From positions 5,981,001 through 6,045,000 of the forward strand of contig NZ_CP045295.1 in assembly GCF_009363095.1 (NCBI RefSeq): a stretch of DNA of 64,000 nt, read 5' to 3'. Both the position numbers and the translations under genes were made by a program. Of this stretch, positions 49,759 to 58,001 are shown in pieces (positions within the stretch are counted from its first letter, which is position 1; each line of letters starts with the position of its first letter). Source of the DNA: Paenibacillus cellulositrophicus (GTDB taxonomy: Bacteria; Bacillota; Bacilli; Paenibacillales; Paenibacillaceae). The notes beneath the pieces are model-generated. The model was not told the DNA's origin and did not search any database. It worked only from the letters and a program-made list of their open reading frames with translations.

Positions 49759-51558
49759 ATGATATCATTTCCAAAACCGGATGTGGAGCAGTTTTTTCAG
49801 AGCTATGTCATCAGCAGCTTCGGAGTGAGCGCCGAAGAGTCGAGGCTTGTGTTCAGTGCCAGCCTGAGCGGGAAATTCAATGTGTGGGCCATGGATTTGA
49901 AAGGGGATACATCGTATCCGTACCCGCTGACGTACAACGATCAAATGGCCAGCTTCGTTAAGCCGGACCCGGAGGGAAGGCATCTGCTGACGGCGTTTGA
50001 CCGCGACGGCGACGAAAACTACCAATTCCATGTGCTGAAGTGGAACGGCGGACAGCCGCTGCCGCTGTTTTCCGAGAGTGCTCCGGATGAAAAGCATTAC
50101 TTTGTCCATCTGTCCGAAGACGGCAACCGCCTGTATTACAGCACCTCCCGGGATAACCCGATGTTTCTGAATTCCCGGGTGTACCGCCTGGATACGGGAG
50201 AGGACCGGCTGCTCCTGCAGGGCGAAGAAACGACGACCAGTCTTACGGCCGTCAGCCCGGATGAGCAGACCTTCGCATACACCAAGAGCTACGCCAATAC
50301 ATACAACGTCAGTTATTTACGCCGGGTAGGGGACGAGGCGGATCAGTGCCTGACGCCGGATCCCGGGCGGGTCCATAATGCCGGTGAGGTTCATTTTCTA
50401 AATGATGAGGAGGTGGTCTTTGCCACCGATTATGATGCGGAATTTGCTTATTTGGCTTCCTTCGATCTGGTAACCGGCACGTTTGAACCACGGCTGCACA
50501 TCGAGCGGGAAAGTGTGGAGCTGATCCGTCTGCACCGGGAATCGCGGACAGCGTATCTGGTGACGGACCGCGGGGTCGAAGACCGGCTGTACGCGTATGC
50601 GCTGGACACCGGCGAGCTGACGCCGATTCCGCTGCCCGCCGATATCGTGCACCAGCTGACCGTAACCCGGTCAGGGAACCTGTACGTGCTTGCGCGCAGC
50701 GCTGTCAAGCCGCTGAATGTGTACCGTTACGCGGACGGACAGTGGACAATGCTGACGAAAAACGTGCTGACCGGACTAACCGAGGAGGATTTGTCCGCGC
50801 CCGAAGTGGTGTCCTATTCCTCTTTTGACGGGATGAAGATAGAGGCTCTTTTGTACCGGGCGAAGGAGGACGCGGCCAACGGGTATACGGTATTCTGGCC
50901 GCACGGCGGGCCGCAGGCCGCGGAGCGCAAGCAGTTCCGGTCGATGTTCCAATATATTATCGCGCAGGGCTACAACATTTTCTGCCCGAACTTCCGCGGC
51001 AGCACAGGCTACGGCAGCTCGTTTGTGAAGCTGGTGGAGCAGGACTGGGGCGAAGGGCCGCGCAAGGACTGCCTGGCAGGGATGGAGTGGCTGTTCGAGC
51101 AAGGCATTTCCTCAAGGGATAAGCTGTTCGTGGTCGGCGGCAGCTACGGCGGATATATGACCCTGCTCTTGGCCGGGCGCAATCCCGAGTATTTCCGGGC
51201 GGCCGTGGATATTTTCGGCGTAAGCAATCTGTTTACGTTCTACCATTCCGTGCCGGACCACTGGAAGTCGATCATGGAGCGCTGGCTCGGCGATCCGGAA
51301 CGCGACCGCGAACGGTTCGTCAAGGATTCGCCGATAACGTATCTGGACCAGATGGTCAACCCGATGCTGATCATTCAAGGGGCCAACGATCCCCGGGTGG
51401 TCAAGGCGGAGTCCGACCAGATCGTGGAAGCGCTCCAGGCCAAGGGCCGCGACGTTGAGTATATTGTGTTCGAGGACGAGGGTCATGGCATGACCAAAAA
51501 GGCCAACGAAAAAATCGCGTACACCCGCATGGTGGAGTTCATGAACCGCTGCCAGTAG
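49759..51558 (+). CDS. S9 family serine peptidase (prolyl oligopeptidase/acylaminoacyl peptidase type)
   Basis: 599 residues. The N-terminal ~340 are beta-propeller repeats (FSASLSGKFNVWAMDLKG, YYSTSRDNPMFLNSRVYRLDTGE, ..), and the C-terminal part is an alpha/beta hydrolase with S462 (VVGGSYGGYMTLL), D544 (IIQGANDPRV) and H576 (FEDEGHGMTK). Such enzymes cut short peptides or acyl-peptides admitted through the propeller. No signal peptide. AAGGAGG stands before the ATG. Single gene followed closely by the DUF2264 gene. Confidence 0.92.
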   Translation: MISFPKPDVEQFFQSYVISSFGVSAEESRLVFSASLSGKFNVWAMDLKGDTSYPYPLTYNDQMASFVKPDPEGRHLLTAFDRDGDENYQFHVLKWNGGQPLPLFSESAPDEKHYFVHLSEDGNRLYYSTSRDNPMFLNSRVYRLDTGEDRLLLQGEETTTSLTAVSPDEQTFAYTKSYANTYNVSYLRRVGDEADQCLTPDPGRVHNAGEVHFLNDEEVVFATDYDAEFAYLASFDLVTGTFEPRLHIERESVELIRLHRESRTAYLVTDRGVEDRLYAYALDTGELTPIPLPADIVHQLTVTRSGNLYVLARSAVKPLNVYRYADGQWTMLTKNVLTGLTEEDLSAPEVVSYSSFDGMKIEALLYRAKEDAANGYTVFWPHGGPQAAERKQFRSMFQYIIAQGYNIFCPNFRGSTGYGSSFVKLVEQDWGEGPRKDCLAGMEWLFEQGISSRDKLFVVGGSYGGYMTLLLAGRNPEYFRAAVDIFGVSNLFTFYHSVPDHWKSIMERWLGDPERDRERFVKDSPITYLDQMVNPMLIIQGANDPRVVKAESDQIVEALQAKGRDVEYIVFEDEGHGMTKKANEKIAYTRMVEFMNRCQ

Positions 51559-51647
51559 GGAGTGGAGGGGCTTTTGTAAGCCCGCGCGAATACGGTGCTT
51601 TCATCCAACTTAGGGCCGGCCGTGAAGCCGGGAGAGGAGACACAGGA

Positions 51648-52811
51648 ATGTCGGAACGAACAGAACATGCTGGCAGGGAAGAGCGGCTGTATTGGCTTCA
51701 TCATTTGGAACGCTGGGCGCGTCCGGTGCTGACGCGGCTTGCAGAGGGAAGGCTGCGCGCAGAGATGCCGGTGGAGAGCAGCGGGGAAGGGCGGGAGGCT
51801 TACACCCATCTGGAGGCCTTCGGCCGCCTCCTGGACGGCATCGCCCCTTGGCTTGGAGCGGAGGGTGGAAGCGCGGAGGAGCAGCGGCTGCGCACAGAGC
51901 TGCTGGGGCTGACACATCAAGCGCTGGAGCAGGCCAGCGACCCGGCCTCCCCGGACGTGCTGAATTTTGGCGAAGGGCATCAGCCCATCGTGGACACGGC
52001 CTTCTTGTGCCAAGCTTTTCTCCGTGCGCCCCATGTTTTATGGGATCCGTTAACGGACGGGCAAAAGCAAAGATGGCTATCCACCTGGAAGCTGACCCGC
52101 ACGCGCAAGCCGTTCTTCAACAACTGGCTGCTGTTCTCGGCGGTCATCGAGACGGCTCTGGCCCGGTTTGGCGACCGGGACTGGGATCCGATGCGGATCG
52201 ATTACGCCTTGAAGCAGCTGGAACAGTGGTACGCCGGTGACGGAGTGTACGGCGACGGGCCGGCGTACCACGCCGATTACTACAACAGCTTCGTCATCCA
52301 CCCGATGCTGCTGGACGTGCTGGATCACGCCGGCGCGCTGCAGCCGGACTGGGAGGCGCATAAGGGACCGGCGCTCGTTCGGGCGCAGCGTTACGCGGAG
52401 CAGCTGGAGCGCATGATCGCCCCGGACGGCAGCTTTCCGGTGGTCGGCCGGTCCATCAGCTACCGGACGGGCGCCTTTCATCTGCTGGCCCAATTGGCCT
52501 GGCAGCAGCGGCTGCCGGAAGGGCTGGACGCGGCGCAGGTGCGCGGCGCGCTGACGGCGGTCATGAAGCGCTGCTTCGAGCCGGCCGGAACGTACGACGC
52601 CGAAGGCTGGCTGCGCATTGGCCTCAGCGGTCATCAGCCGGAGCTGGGCGAGGGTTATATTTCTACGGGCAGCTTGTATCTATGCGCGACCGTCCTGCTG
52701 CCTCTCGCGCTGCCGGAGAACGATCCGTTCTGGCAGGGCGCAGCTGAGTGGACGTCCAAGCGGATTTGGAGCGGCGGGCATGGCCGAATCGACCATGCGC
52801 TTGGACATTAA
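51648..52811 (+). CDS. DUF2264 domain protein
   Basis: 387 residues, an alpha-helical protein with DUF2264 features: YWLHHLERWARPVLTRLAEGRL, YTHLEAFGRLLDGIAPWLG, WLLFSAVIETALARFGDRDWDPMRIDYALKQLEQWYAGDGVYGDGPAYHADYYNSFVIHPMLLDVL and DGSFPVVGRSISYRTGAFHLLAQLAW. The toroid-like helical repeats and aromatic pockets resemble glycoside or polysaccharide lyase folds, but the activity of the family is not established. Possibly acts on plant cell-wall glycans. GGAGAGGAGA precedes the ATG. Confidence 0.85.
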   Translation: MSERTEHAGREERLYWLHHLERWARPVLTRLAEGRLRAEMPVESSGEGREAYTHLEAFGRLLDGIAPWLGAEGGSAEEQRLRTELLGLTHQALEQASDPASPDVLNFGEGHQPIVDTAFLCQAFLRAPHVLWDPLTDGQKQRWLSTWKLTRTRKPFFNNWLLFSAVIETALARFGDRDWDPMRIDYALKQLEQWYAGDGVYGDGPAYHADYYNSFVIHPMLLDVLDHAGALQPDWEAHKGPALVRAQRYAEQLERMIAPDGSFPVVGRSISYRTGAFHLLAQLAWQQRLPEGLDAAQVRGALTAVMKRCFEPAGTYDAEGWLRIGLSGHQPELGEGYISTGSLYLCATVLLPLALPENDPFWQGAAEWTSKRIWSGGHGRIDHALGH

Positions 52812-52847
52812 GCGCGGGATGACGGAACCGTGGGTGTCACAAACCAA

Positions 52848-52890
52848 GAGGCTGTCCCCCAGGCTACTTCGGCCTGGCGGGGACAGCCTC
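52848..52890. terminator. Bidirectional hairpin at the DUF2264/CDF junction
   Basis: GAGGCTGTCCCC and GGGGACAGCCTC, with CAGGC/GCCTG inside. The stop codon of the CDF gene (52864) lies within it. Confidence 0.7.
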
Positions 52891-53838
52891 TTGTCCGTCA
52901 TCGTACCATGGGTTCAGGTGCACCATGACGTCGGCCACCTGCTTCATGCGCTCCATGATCGTTTTTTTCACTTCCCGGCTGACGTCATGTCCTTCCTGTA
53001 CGGTGAGATGGTTGGGGACGCTGACTTTGACGTCGACGATGATGGCGTTGCCGAGCTCTCGGGCCCGAATGCTGTCGACGCGCTTCACGTTGGGTACGGA
53101 GTAGATGATCGAGCTCAGCATGGTGAGCTGCTCGTTCGTGATGTTTTTGTCCATCAGAATGTCGATGGACTCCCGTCCCATTTTGTACCCGAGCCGGATC
53201 ACCAGGTACGATACGATAATCCCGGCCACCGGGTCGCCGTATTCCGTATAGGGGATATGATAGGCTTCGCCAATCAGCGAAATGCCGATCCCGATGGACG
53301 CGGCTGCGGAAGCGTAGACGTCCGCGATATGGTCGTAGGCCGTGGCGATCAGGCTGCGGCTGTTCTCGGCCTTGCCGATCCGGATGCAGTACATGTACAG
53401 GATCTGCTTCCAGATCAGGGAAACCAGCGCGGCCGCAAGCGCGATCCAGCTGGCTTCGGCCGGAGGAACGAACAGCGATTCGATTGATTTATACACCATC
53501 AGCAGCGCCGCCATGACGAGAATGATCGCCACGATGCCCGATGCGATCGCTTCGGCTTTCCCATGCCCGTAGGGATGATCTTCATCCGCCGGCTTGCGGG
53601 ATACCATGGCCGAGGTAAGTGCTGCGATCGTCGCCACGACATCGCCTGCATTATGAATCCCGTCGGCTACGAGAACCTTACTGCCGAATAACAGCCCGAC
53701 GATGACTTTGAGAAGGGTCAGCAAGACGTTGCTGATGAGGCTGACCCATACCGCCAATATTGATTTGCTGGCCACGGACTCCAGTCTCCTCGCTCCATTC
53801 TTGGGTTTATTTCTTTTTATATAACCAAAAATAAACAT
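52864..53838 (-). CDS. Cation diffusion facilitator (CDF) metal transporter
   Basis: 324 residues: six transmembrane helices and a C-terminal cytoplasmic ferredoxin-like domain (SSIIYSVPNVKRVDSIRARELGNAIIVDVKVSVPNHLTVQEGHDVSREVKKTIME). The metal site is visible as VADGIHNAGDV (H and D in helix 2) and DEDHPYGHGKAEAIASG after it, with further D residues in helix 5 (TAYDHIADVYAS). It exports zinc, iron, manganese or a like divalent ion in exchange for protons. It resembles Bacillus YdfM/MneP-type proteins (HxxxD rather than the zinc-type DxxxD), which may favour Mn or Fe; this is inference. Confidence 0.9.
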   Translation of the reverse strand: MFIFGYIKRNKPKNGARRLESVASKSILAVWVSLISNVLLTLLKVIVGLLFGSKVLVADGIHNAGDVVATIAALTSAMVSRKPADEDHPYGHGKAEAIASGIVAIILVMAALLMVYKSIESLFVPPAEASWIALAAALVSLIWKQILYMYCIRIGKAENSRSLIATAYDHIADVYASAAASIGIGISLIGEAYHIPYTEYGDPVAGIIVSYLVIRLGYKMGRESIDILMDKNITNEQLTMLSSIIYSVPNVKRVDSIRARELGNAIIVDVKVSVPNHLTVQEGHDVSREVKKTIMERMKQVADVMVHLNPWYDDGQEAVPARPK

Positions 53839-53934
53839 TTCTTATTACGCCAAAACATGCCTCGCGGACAAAGATAACCCCCGCATGACACGACAATATC
53901 GCGCCTCGGGAGTCCTCCGAGTTAAAAGTATTCG

Positions 53935-53968
53935 GAAAAAGGTGGAATCGTATACATCATATTCCCAC
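53935..53968 (-). terminator. Minus-strand hairpin with T-run in the CDF upstream region
   Basis: GTGGAAT and ATTCCCAC (one bulge). On the minus strand CCTTTTTCC follows. Located about 100 bases upstream of the CDF start, so it could be an attenuator or a second terminator of the gene upstream. Confidence 0.4.
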
Positions 53969-53987
53969 TTTCCGGCTCAAGCAACAG

Positions 53988-54062
53988 AACAAAAGCCTCC
54001 CGTGACATTTGTCTTCTCCGCACAAAATGAGGTGCAGGAGGCTGACAAATAACAGGAGGCTT
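53988..54062 (-). terminator. Long minus-strand terminator with alternative pairing
   Basis: Arms 53993-54013 and 54044-54062 pair (AAGCCTCC..GACAAAT against ATTTGTC..GGAGGCTT). On the minus strand TTTTGTTCTG follows. A second GGAGGCT at 54037-54043 can compete for the same partner. It lies about 90 bases after the YdjM-like gene, in the 312-base gap before the CDF gene; the rest of that gap shows a short CTCGG/CCGAG hairpin and no gene. Confidence 0.55.
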
Positions 54063-54150
54063 ATGCCGGTTATGAGGCCTAAATTGACGCTGCTTGGTTG
54101 ATGAAACAGAAGCTTTTCCGGTACAAGGCTGGATCGTCTAACTGCGGAGG

Positions 54151-54798
54151 CTATTTAAACGGAAGTTTAAAGGATTTCCTGTAGAGCGGATACAGCCACT
54201 TCACACCGCTTGGCGTCATCGAATCAGCGATCAGATGGGACAAGTACCCGGCGGTGGACACGAGCATGATCCCTTCCAGATTGAGGTATGCCTCCAGTCC
54301 GGAACTGATCCAAGCCCAGAGCCAAACCGCCCAGACGGTATGGGTCATACCGCGGTGCTTGAGCCAAGGGGCGATACCCACAAATGCACCCAGTCCGGAC
54401 ATCCAGACCATGGCGTTATGTATTCCGGCGTAAATCAATATGCAGCCAATCAGGCTGACGAGCACGTTACGAATCATGCCGTCTTTAATGATCAGTCCGA
54501 GCAGAAACAGGACGAGCGCCAAGATGGAATATTCGAGATAAAAGCTCCCCTTAGCGATATACAGGTACCCCAGGACGATTACGAGCAGCAGCCCGGACCA
54601 GTACAGCCATTCTCTGAGCCATTTCGAGAACCGGCCGAGGGTAGAACTGAGCATGCTGGGGCCGTCGAGGTCTGCGCTGAGCGCTGATAAGGCGGAAACC
54701 GCGATGTACATCGCTGCATGCTTCAGCGTAAACGGATAATGGGCTGCGGCGGCAGCACCGATCACTACGCCTATAGCGAGATGTGTCGAACCCTTCAT
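54151..54798 (-). CDS. YdjM-like membrane-bound metal-dependent hydrolase (DUF457)
   Basis: 215 residues with about five transmembrane helices. Conserved points of the YdjM/DUF457 family: GSTHLAIGVVIGAA at the start (H), SADLDGPSML (D-x-D), HRGMTHTVWAVWLW (H-R-G-x-T-H) and YLSHLIADSMTPSGVKWLYP (H, D). These form a predicted metal centre related to phospholipase C folds; the reaction is unknown. Start 54798 follows GAGGAGG; the frame extends 22 residues further up without support. Confidence 0.83.
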   Translation of the reverse strand: MKGSTHLAIGVVIGAAAAAHYPFTLKHAAMYIAVSALSALSADLDGPSMLSSTLGRFSKWLREWLYWSGLLLVIVLGYLYIAKGSFYLEYSILALVLFLLGLIIKDGMIRNVLVSLIGCILIYAGIHNAMVWMSGLGAFVGIAPWLKHRGMTHTVWAVWLWAWISSGLEAYLNLEGIMLVSTAGYLSHLIADSMTPSGVKWLYPLYRKSFKLPFK

Positions 54799-54932
54799 TT
54801 CTCCTCCTCTGACTGACATCAGGATGATTGCAGGCAAACATATGTTTGCTATCGTATTATACACGTTTTGGTGTCACGTGTATATGCCTGTCAGAGAGGA
54901 TAGGACTAAAGTTCGTGAAACCATCAGGTCCG

Positions 54933-55178
54933 TTAATCAGCCGGATTGGCTGTATCCGAATTTTCGTCCGCTGCGGCTGCCTCTGTTCGTCCAAGCAAAT
55001 AATCTATGGAGACTTGAAAATAATCAGCCAGCTTCGACAGCGTATCAAAATCCGGTTTCCTGCGGTTCTTCTCATAGTGGGACAAGGCCGCCCGGCTGAT
55101 CCCAAGGGTTATGGACAATGCCTCTTGAGTCAATTTCCTCTGCTCCCTGAGCTCTGATATTCGGTTGCCGTAATTCAT
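54933..55178 (-). CDS. XRE-family DNA-binding regulator beside the exopolysaccharide operon
   Basis: 81 residues: a single Cro/CI-type helix-turn-helix (NYGNRISELREQRKLTQEALSITLGISRAALSHYEKNRRKPDFDTLSKLADYFQVSIDYLLGR) and a short polar tail. It has no separate dimerisation or anti-repressor domain. Start 55178 has AAGGGGGG 7 bases upstream; the frame to 55250 is not supported. It is transcribed away from the exopolysaccharide genes, and two copies of a GATACA/TGTATC-type palindrome lie between them. A role like that of SinR in Bacillus matrix control is plausible but inferred. Confidence 0.88.
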   Translation of the reverse strand: MNYGNRISELREQRKLTQEALSITLGISRAALSHYEKNRRKPDFDTLSKLADYFQVSIDYLLGRTEAAAADENSDTANPAD

Positions 55179-55236
55179 TTCTTTCCCCCCTTGGATACCC
55201 GGGTATGCGTGAGCAATTGGACCTGCTAAATAACGC

Positions 55237-55265
55237 TTGACATGATACAAAATGTATCGTAAATT
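55237..55265 (+). promoter_or_regulatory. Promoter with XRE-type operator, reading toward the exopolysaccharide operon
   Basis: TTGACA (55237-55242), 17 bases, TAAATT (55260-55265). The spacer contains the perfect palindrome GATACA-AAA-TGTATC (55244-55258). A protein bound there would exclude RNA polymerase. Transcription would give a leader of roughly 225 bases before the first gene. Confidence 0.72.
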
Positions 55266-55452
55266 AACAGTGTCGTCAATAGTGCAAGCTGTTTTTGAAC
55301 CGATTTACCCAAAAAAACAGGTTCATTCTCCTCTTGGAAAGTCAATCTTTATTCATAGATTAAGCCAATTCCAGGAATAAAGACGCAATTCGTCACCATC
55401 TGTTACACCAGGAAGCCGGAACCAGTGCATATTCTGTCGAGCTTCCGTATTT

Positions 55453-55473
55453 AATGATACATAATGTTTCATT
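55453..55473 (+). promoter_or_regulatory. Second XRE-type operator copy
   Basis: AATGATACAT-A-ATGTTTCATT is a 21-bp palindrome with one mismatched pair. Its core GATACATAATGTTTC (55456-55470) agrees with the upstream operator at 13 of 15 positions. It lies 24 bases before the first exopolysaccharide gene and overlaps CATAAT, a possible -10 box. The rest of the 319-base gap shows nothing else. Confidence 0.65.
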
Positions 55474-55497
55474 GTTTTTCGAAAATCAAAGGGATGG

Positions 55498-56250
55498 ATG
55501 CTGATACGTATGATCGATACACACTGCCATATCCTGCCGGCTGTGGACGACGGGCCGAAAACGATCGATGGAGCACTTCGCTTGGCTGCGGCTGCAGTGG
55601 AAGAAGGGATTACGACGATCATCGCCACCCCGCACCACCGGGAGAGACATTATTTGAACTCCGCCAAAAAAATCAACCGCCGCGTGAAGCTGTTTAACGC
55701 CAAGCTCAAGCGCGCCGGGATCCCCCTGAAGGTGCTCCCTGGACAGGAGTACCACCTTACCGAACGTTATCCCACCGAATTCCGGCGCGGCCGGATCCAG
55801 ACGCTTGCCGGCAGCCGCTATTTACTCGTAGAGCTTCCTTCCCGCAAGGTACCCGGGTATTTTACAGATTTTCTTGCCTTCATGAAGCGGGCCGATATTC
55901 GGGTCGTCATTGCCCATCCGGAACGGAACTTGGGGATTATCGATCAGCCCGATCAAGTGGCGGGATGGATTCGGGACTTCGGCGTCCTGCTGCAGGTAAC
56001 GACCCAATCTCTTGCTGGATTTTTTGGGGAATCGGTACAGAGCACAGCTGCGTACTTGTGCAAACACCGGTTGGTCCATTTGATAGGAACGGATGCGCAC
56101 AACACGGTCCGGCGGAAATTTTACGCACAGGAAGGGCTCGGCATCATCGACAAGCTGTGTGGAGCAAGCTTTCGGAAGAGCCTGGAGGACCATGCGGTGC
56201 AGCTCATCAGCGGAAAGGAGATCGGAACGTTTCATCAGCCCACCGTCTAG
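55498..56250 (+). CDS. Manganese-dependent tyrosine-protein phosphatase, CpsB/YwqE type
   Basis: 250 residues of the PHP-fold phosphatase family. Metal ligands: MIDTHCHILPAVDDGP, IIATPHHRE, IAHPERN and LIGTDAHN. It removes phosphate from the tyrosine kinase encoded two genes downstream and so controls polysaccharide chain growth. Two starts compete: ATG 55498 has GGG only 4 bases upstream, and ATG 55510 gives the usual family start MIDTHCH but a long spacing. First gene of the exopolysaccharide operon. Confidence 0.9.
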   Translation: MLIRMIDTHCHILPAVDDGPKTIDGALRLAAAAVEEGITTIIATPHHRERHYLNSAKKINRRVKLFNAKLKRAGIPLKVLPGQEYHLTERYPTEFRRGRIQTLAGSRYLLVELPSRKVPGYFTDFLAFMKRADIRVVIAHPERNLGIIDQPDQVAGWIRDFGVLLQVTTQSLAGFFGESVQSTAAYLCKHRLVHLIGTDAHNTVRRKFYAQEGLGIIDKLCGASFRKSLEDHAVQLISGKEIGTFHQPTV

Positions 56251-56268
56251 AGCGGAGGCAACCATTCG

Positions 56269-57039
56269 ATGAAATTGGGGGGAAGGATTATGGAATTCAA
56301 GCTGCTGCTGCAAATGTTAAGAAAGCGCCTTTGGTTGATCGTATTGGTGGTGGTCTTGTGCTCGGCCGGCACCGGTGCCTACAGCATCTATGTCATGAAT
56401 CCGGTGTATGAAGCAAGCAGCACGATGATCGTCAATAAGTCCAATTTGGACAGCGAGGGAAAACCGACGCTCGATATTAATGAAATCAATTCTAACATTA
56501 TGCTGATCAACTCCTATAAGGTCATTATCAGCTCTGCTTCCATCATGGAAAAGGTCGTCGCCCAATACCCCGGTCTGCATGAGACCGCGCAGGACTTGAT
56601 GGACCGGGTCGAAGTCGTGACGACCCAAAACTCGCAAATCATCGAATTGAAAATCCGCGATGCCTCCTACCAGCATGCCAAAGAGATCGTGAACGCCGTA
56701 TCGCTCGTGTTCAAGCATGAAATCCCCCAAATCATGAAAGTGGACAATATTTCGATTCTGGACAGCACCTTGTCGACGAGTGCTCCCGATCCGGTCAGCC
56801 CGAATGTTGTCCTCAATATCATTATCGCTTTTGCCGCATCGTTCATGCTCATCGTCGGCGTGGTGCTGTTTATCGAGTACTTGGATGACACGATCAAGTC
56901 CGATGAGGACGTGGAGCAGTATCTTGAGCTTACGACCCTGGGCGCGATCCGGAAAATGAAAAAGCGGGACTTGCGAACGCGGGCGACCGCCCAATCCAAA
57001 CAACAGGCAGGTGAAAAGTATGCGTCAGTCAGCCAATAG
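56269..57039 (+). CDS. Polysaccharide co-polymerase/kinase activator (Wzz, YwqC/CapA type)
   Basis: 256 residues: N-terminal transmembrane helix (about 20-43, WLIVLVVVLCSAGTGAYSIYV), an external loop region starting VYEASSTMIVNKSN, and a second helix (about 186-206, VVLNIIIAFAASFMLIVGVVLFIEYLDDTIKSDEDVEQYL). This is the Wzz fold lacking a kinase domain, which in Gram-positives is a separate protein encoded next. It sets chain length and activates the kinase. ATG 56269 has GGAGG 9 bases upstream; ATG 56290 after GGGGGGAAGG is equally possible. Overlaps the kinase gene by 20 bases. Confidence 0.9.
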   Translation: MKLGGRIMEFKLLLQMLRKRLWLIVLVVVLCSAGTGAYSIYVMNPVYEASSTMIVNKSNLDSEGKPTLDINEINSNIMLINSYKVIISSASIMEKVVAQYPGLHETAQDLMDRVEVVTTQNSQIIELKIRDASYQHAKEIVNAVSLVFKHEIPQIMKVDNISILDSTLSTSAPDPVSPNVVLNIIIAFAASFMLIVGVVLFIEYLDDTIKSDEDVEQYLELTTLGAIRKMKKRDLRTRATAQSKQQAGEKYASVSQ

Positions 57040-57706
57040 AAACAAGCTGATCATGAACGTCAACCGGAGGTCGTCGATCTCGGAAGGGTACCGCAACATT
57101 CGGACCAACATCCAATTTTCCGGCTGGAATCAAAAGCTGCAGGTGCTTGCCGTGACCTCGACCCAGGCGGGGGAAGGGAAATCGACGACGATCAGCAATC
57201 TGGCGGTGGCCTATGCCCAGGAAGGAAAAAACGTGCTGCTGATCGACGCCGATCTCAGGCACCCGTCGCTGCAGAGTATTTTTAACGTGCCGAACCGGCT
57301 TGGGCTCTCGAATCTTCTCGCCGAACAATGCGCTTTCGGTGATGTCGTGCAGACGACCGTGGTGGAGAACCTGACGCTGGTCACCGCCGGACCGGTTCCT
57401 CCGAATCCGACGGAGCTGTTATCTTCAGACCGGCTGCAGGAAGTGATCGACGGCTGGAAGCCCGTATACGACATCATCCTCATCGACACGTCACCGGTGA
57501 TGGCTGTCGCCGACGGCTTGATCGTCTCCTCCATGTGCGACGGGGTGATCCTCGTTGTTCTATCGGGCAAGGTCAAGCGGGAGTACATTCAGAAAACGAA
57601 AGAGAAGCTGGAGCTTGCGAAGGCAACGATTCTCGGCGTCGTTCTGAATCAGAAAAAATACAGTAAGTCCGAGGCGAACCAGTACCGTTATTACGGTCAT
57701 CAATAG
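57020..57706 (+). CDS. Bacterial tyrosine kinase (CpsD/YwqD/CapB type)
   Basis: 228 residues of the BY-kinase family: Walker A STQAGEGKST, Walker A' VLLIDADLRHPSL, Walker B IILIDTSPV, and a C-terminal tyrosine cluster (YRYYGHQ) for autophosphorylation. The substrate-activating partner is encoded just upstream, and the phosphatase two genes upstream. ATG 57020 has GGCAGGTGA close by; a GTG at 57011 is part of that ribosome site. It phosphorylates enzymes of polysaccharide synthesis; UDP-sugar dehydrogenases such as the one at 58980 are typical targets. Confidence 0.92.
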   Translation: MRQSANRNKLIMNVNRRSSISEGYRNIRTNIQFSGWNQKLQVLAVTSTQAGEGKSTTISNLAVAYAQEGKNVLLIDADLRHPSLQSIFNVPNRLGLSNLLAEQCAFGDVVQTTVVENLTLVTAGPVPPNPTELLSSDRLQEVIDGWKPVYDIILIDTSPVMAVADGLIVSSMCDGVILVVLSGKVKREYIQKTKEKLELAKATILGVVLNQKKYSKSEANQYRYYGHQ

Positions 57707-57775
57707 TTTTTCGGGTATCAAGGAAACCATGTGTTAATGAAGCATGTTTTTACAGGTCATGTCTACTGTACCTTT

Positions 57776-57924
57776 ATCACGGGTAGGCACTCGATCATGC
57801 TGTGGGTATTCGGATACCTTAGACGTTTATCGTCGAGAGTGTGATGTGAGGTCGGGTTCAATGCCCGAGTAACGCTCATGCTTCGGATGGAAGCATGAGC
57901 TATGCTGCCTGCAGGCGGTATAGC
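57776..57924 (+). ncRNA. Candidate structured leader RNA (EAR/epsC-like position)
   Basis: The 295 bases between the kinase gene and galU contain no gene but many stems: CACT-CGA/TCG-AGTG (57788-57794 with 57833-57841), GGTAT-TCGG-ATACC (57805-57818), GACG-TTTAT-CGTC (57822-57834), TCGGG-TTCAATG-CCCGA (57852-57868, a T-loop-like 7-base loop), an 11-bp perfect hairpin (57874-57900) and GCTATGCTGCC/GGCGGTATAGC (57899-57924). In Bacillus the EAR (epsC) antitermination RNA sits after the same kinase gene. Sequence identity to EAR was not verified. Confidence 0.5.
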
Positions 57925-58001
57925 TCATCCTTTCATCCTGATAAACAGAAGAAAACATAAAACCGAAGGATACAACATTATGAAGTTGGGGGTTTATTCA
58001 A

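Noticed and set aside
53839..54150. NiCo (czcD) or Mn riboswitch before the CDF gene
   Set aside because: The conserved G-rich junction loops of these riboswitches are not apparent; the hairpins present look like terminators.
57845..57880. tRNA gene suggested by the T-arm-like TCGGG-TTCAATG-CCCGA
   Set aside because: No acceptor, D or anticodon arms of the right size and no complementary 5' acceptor strand upstream.
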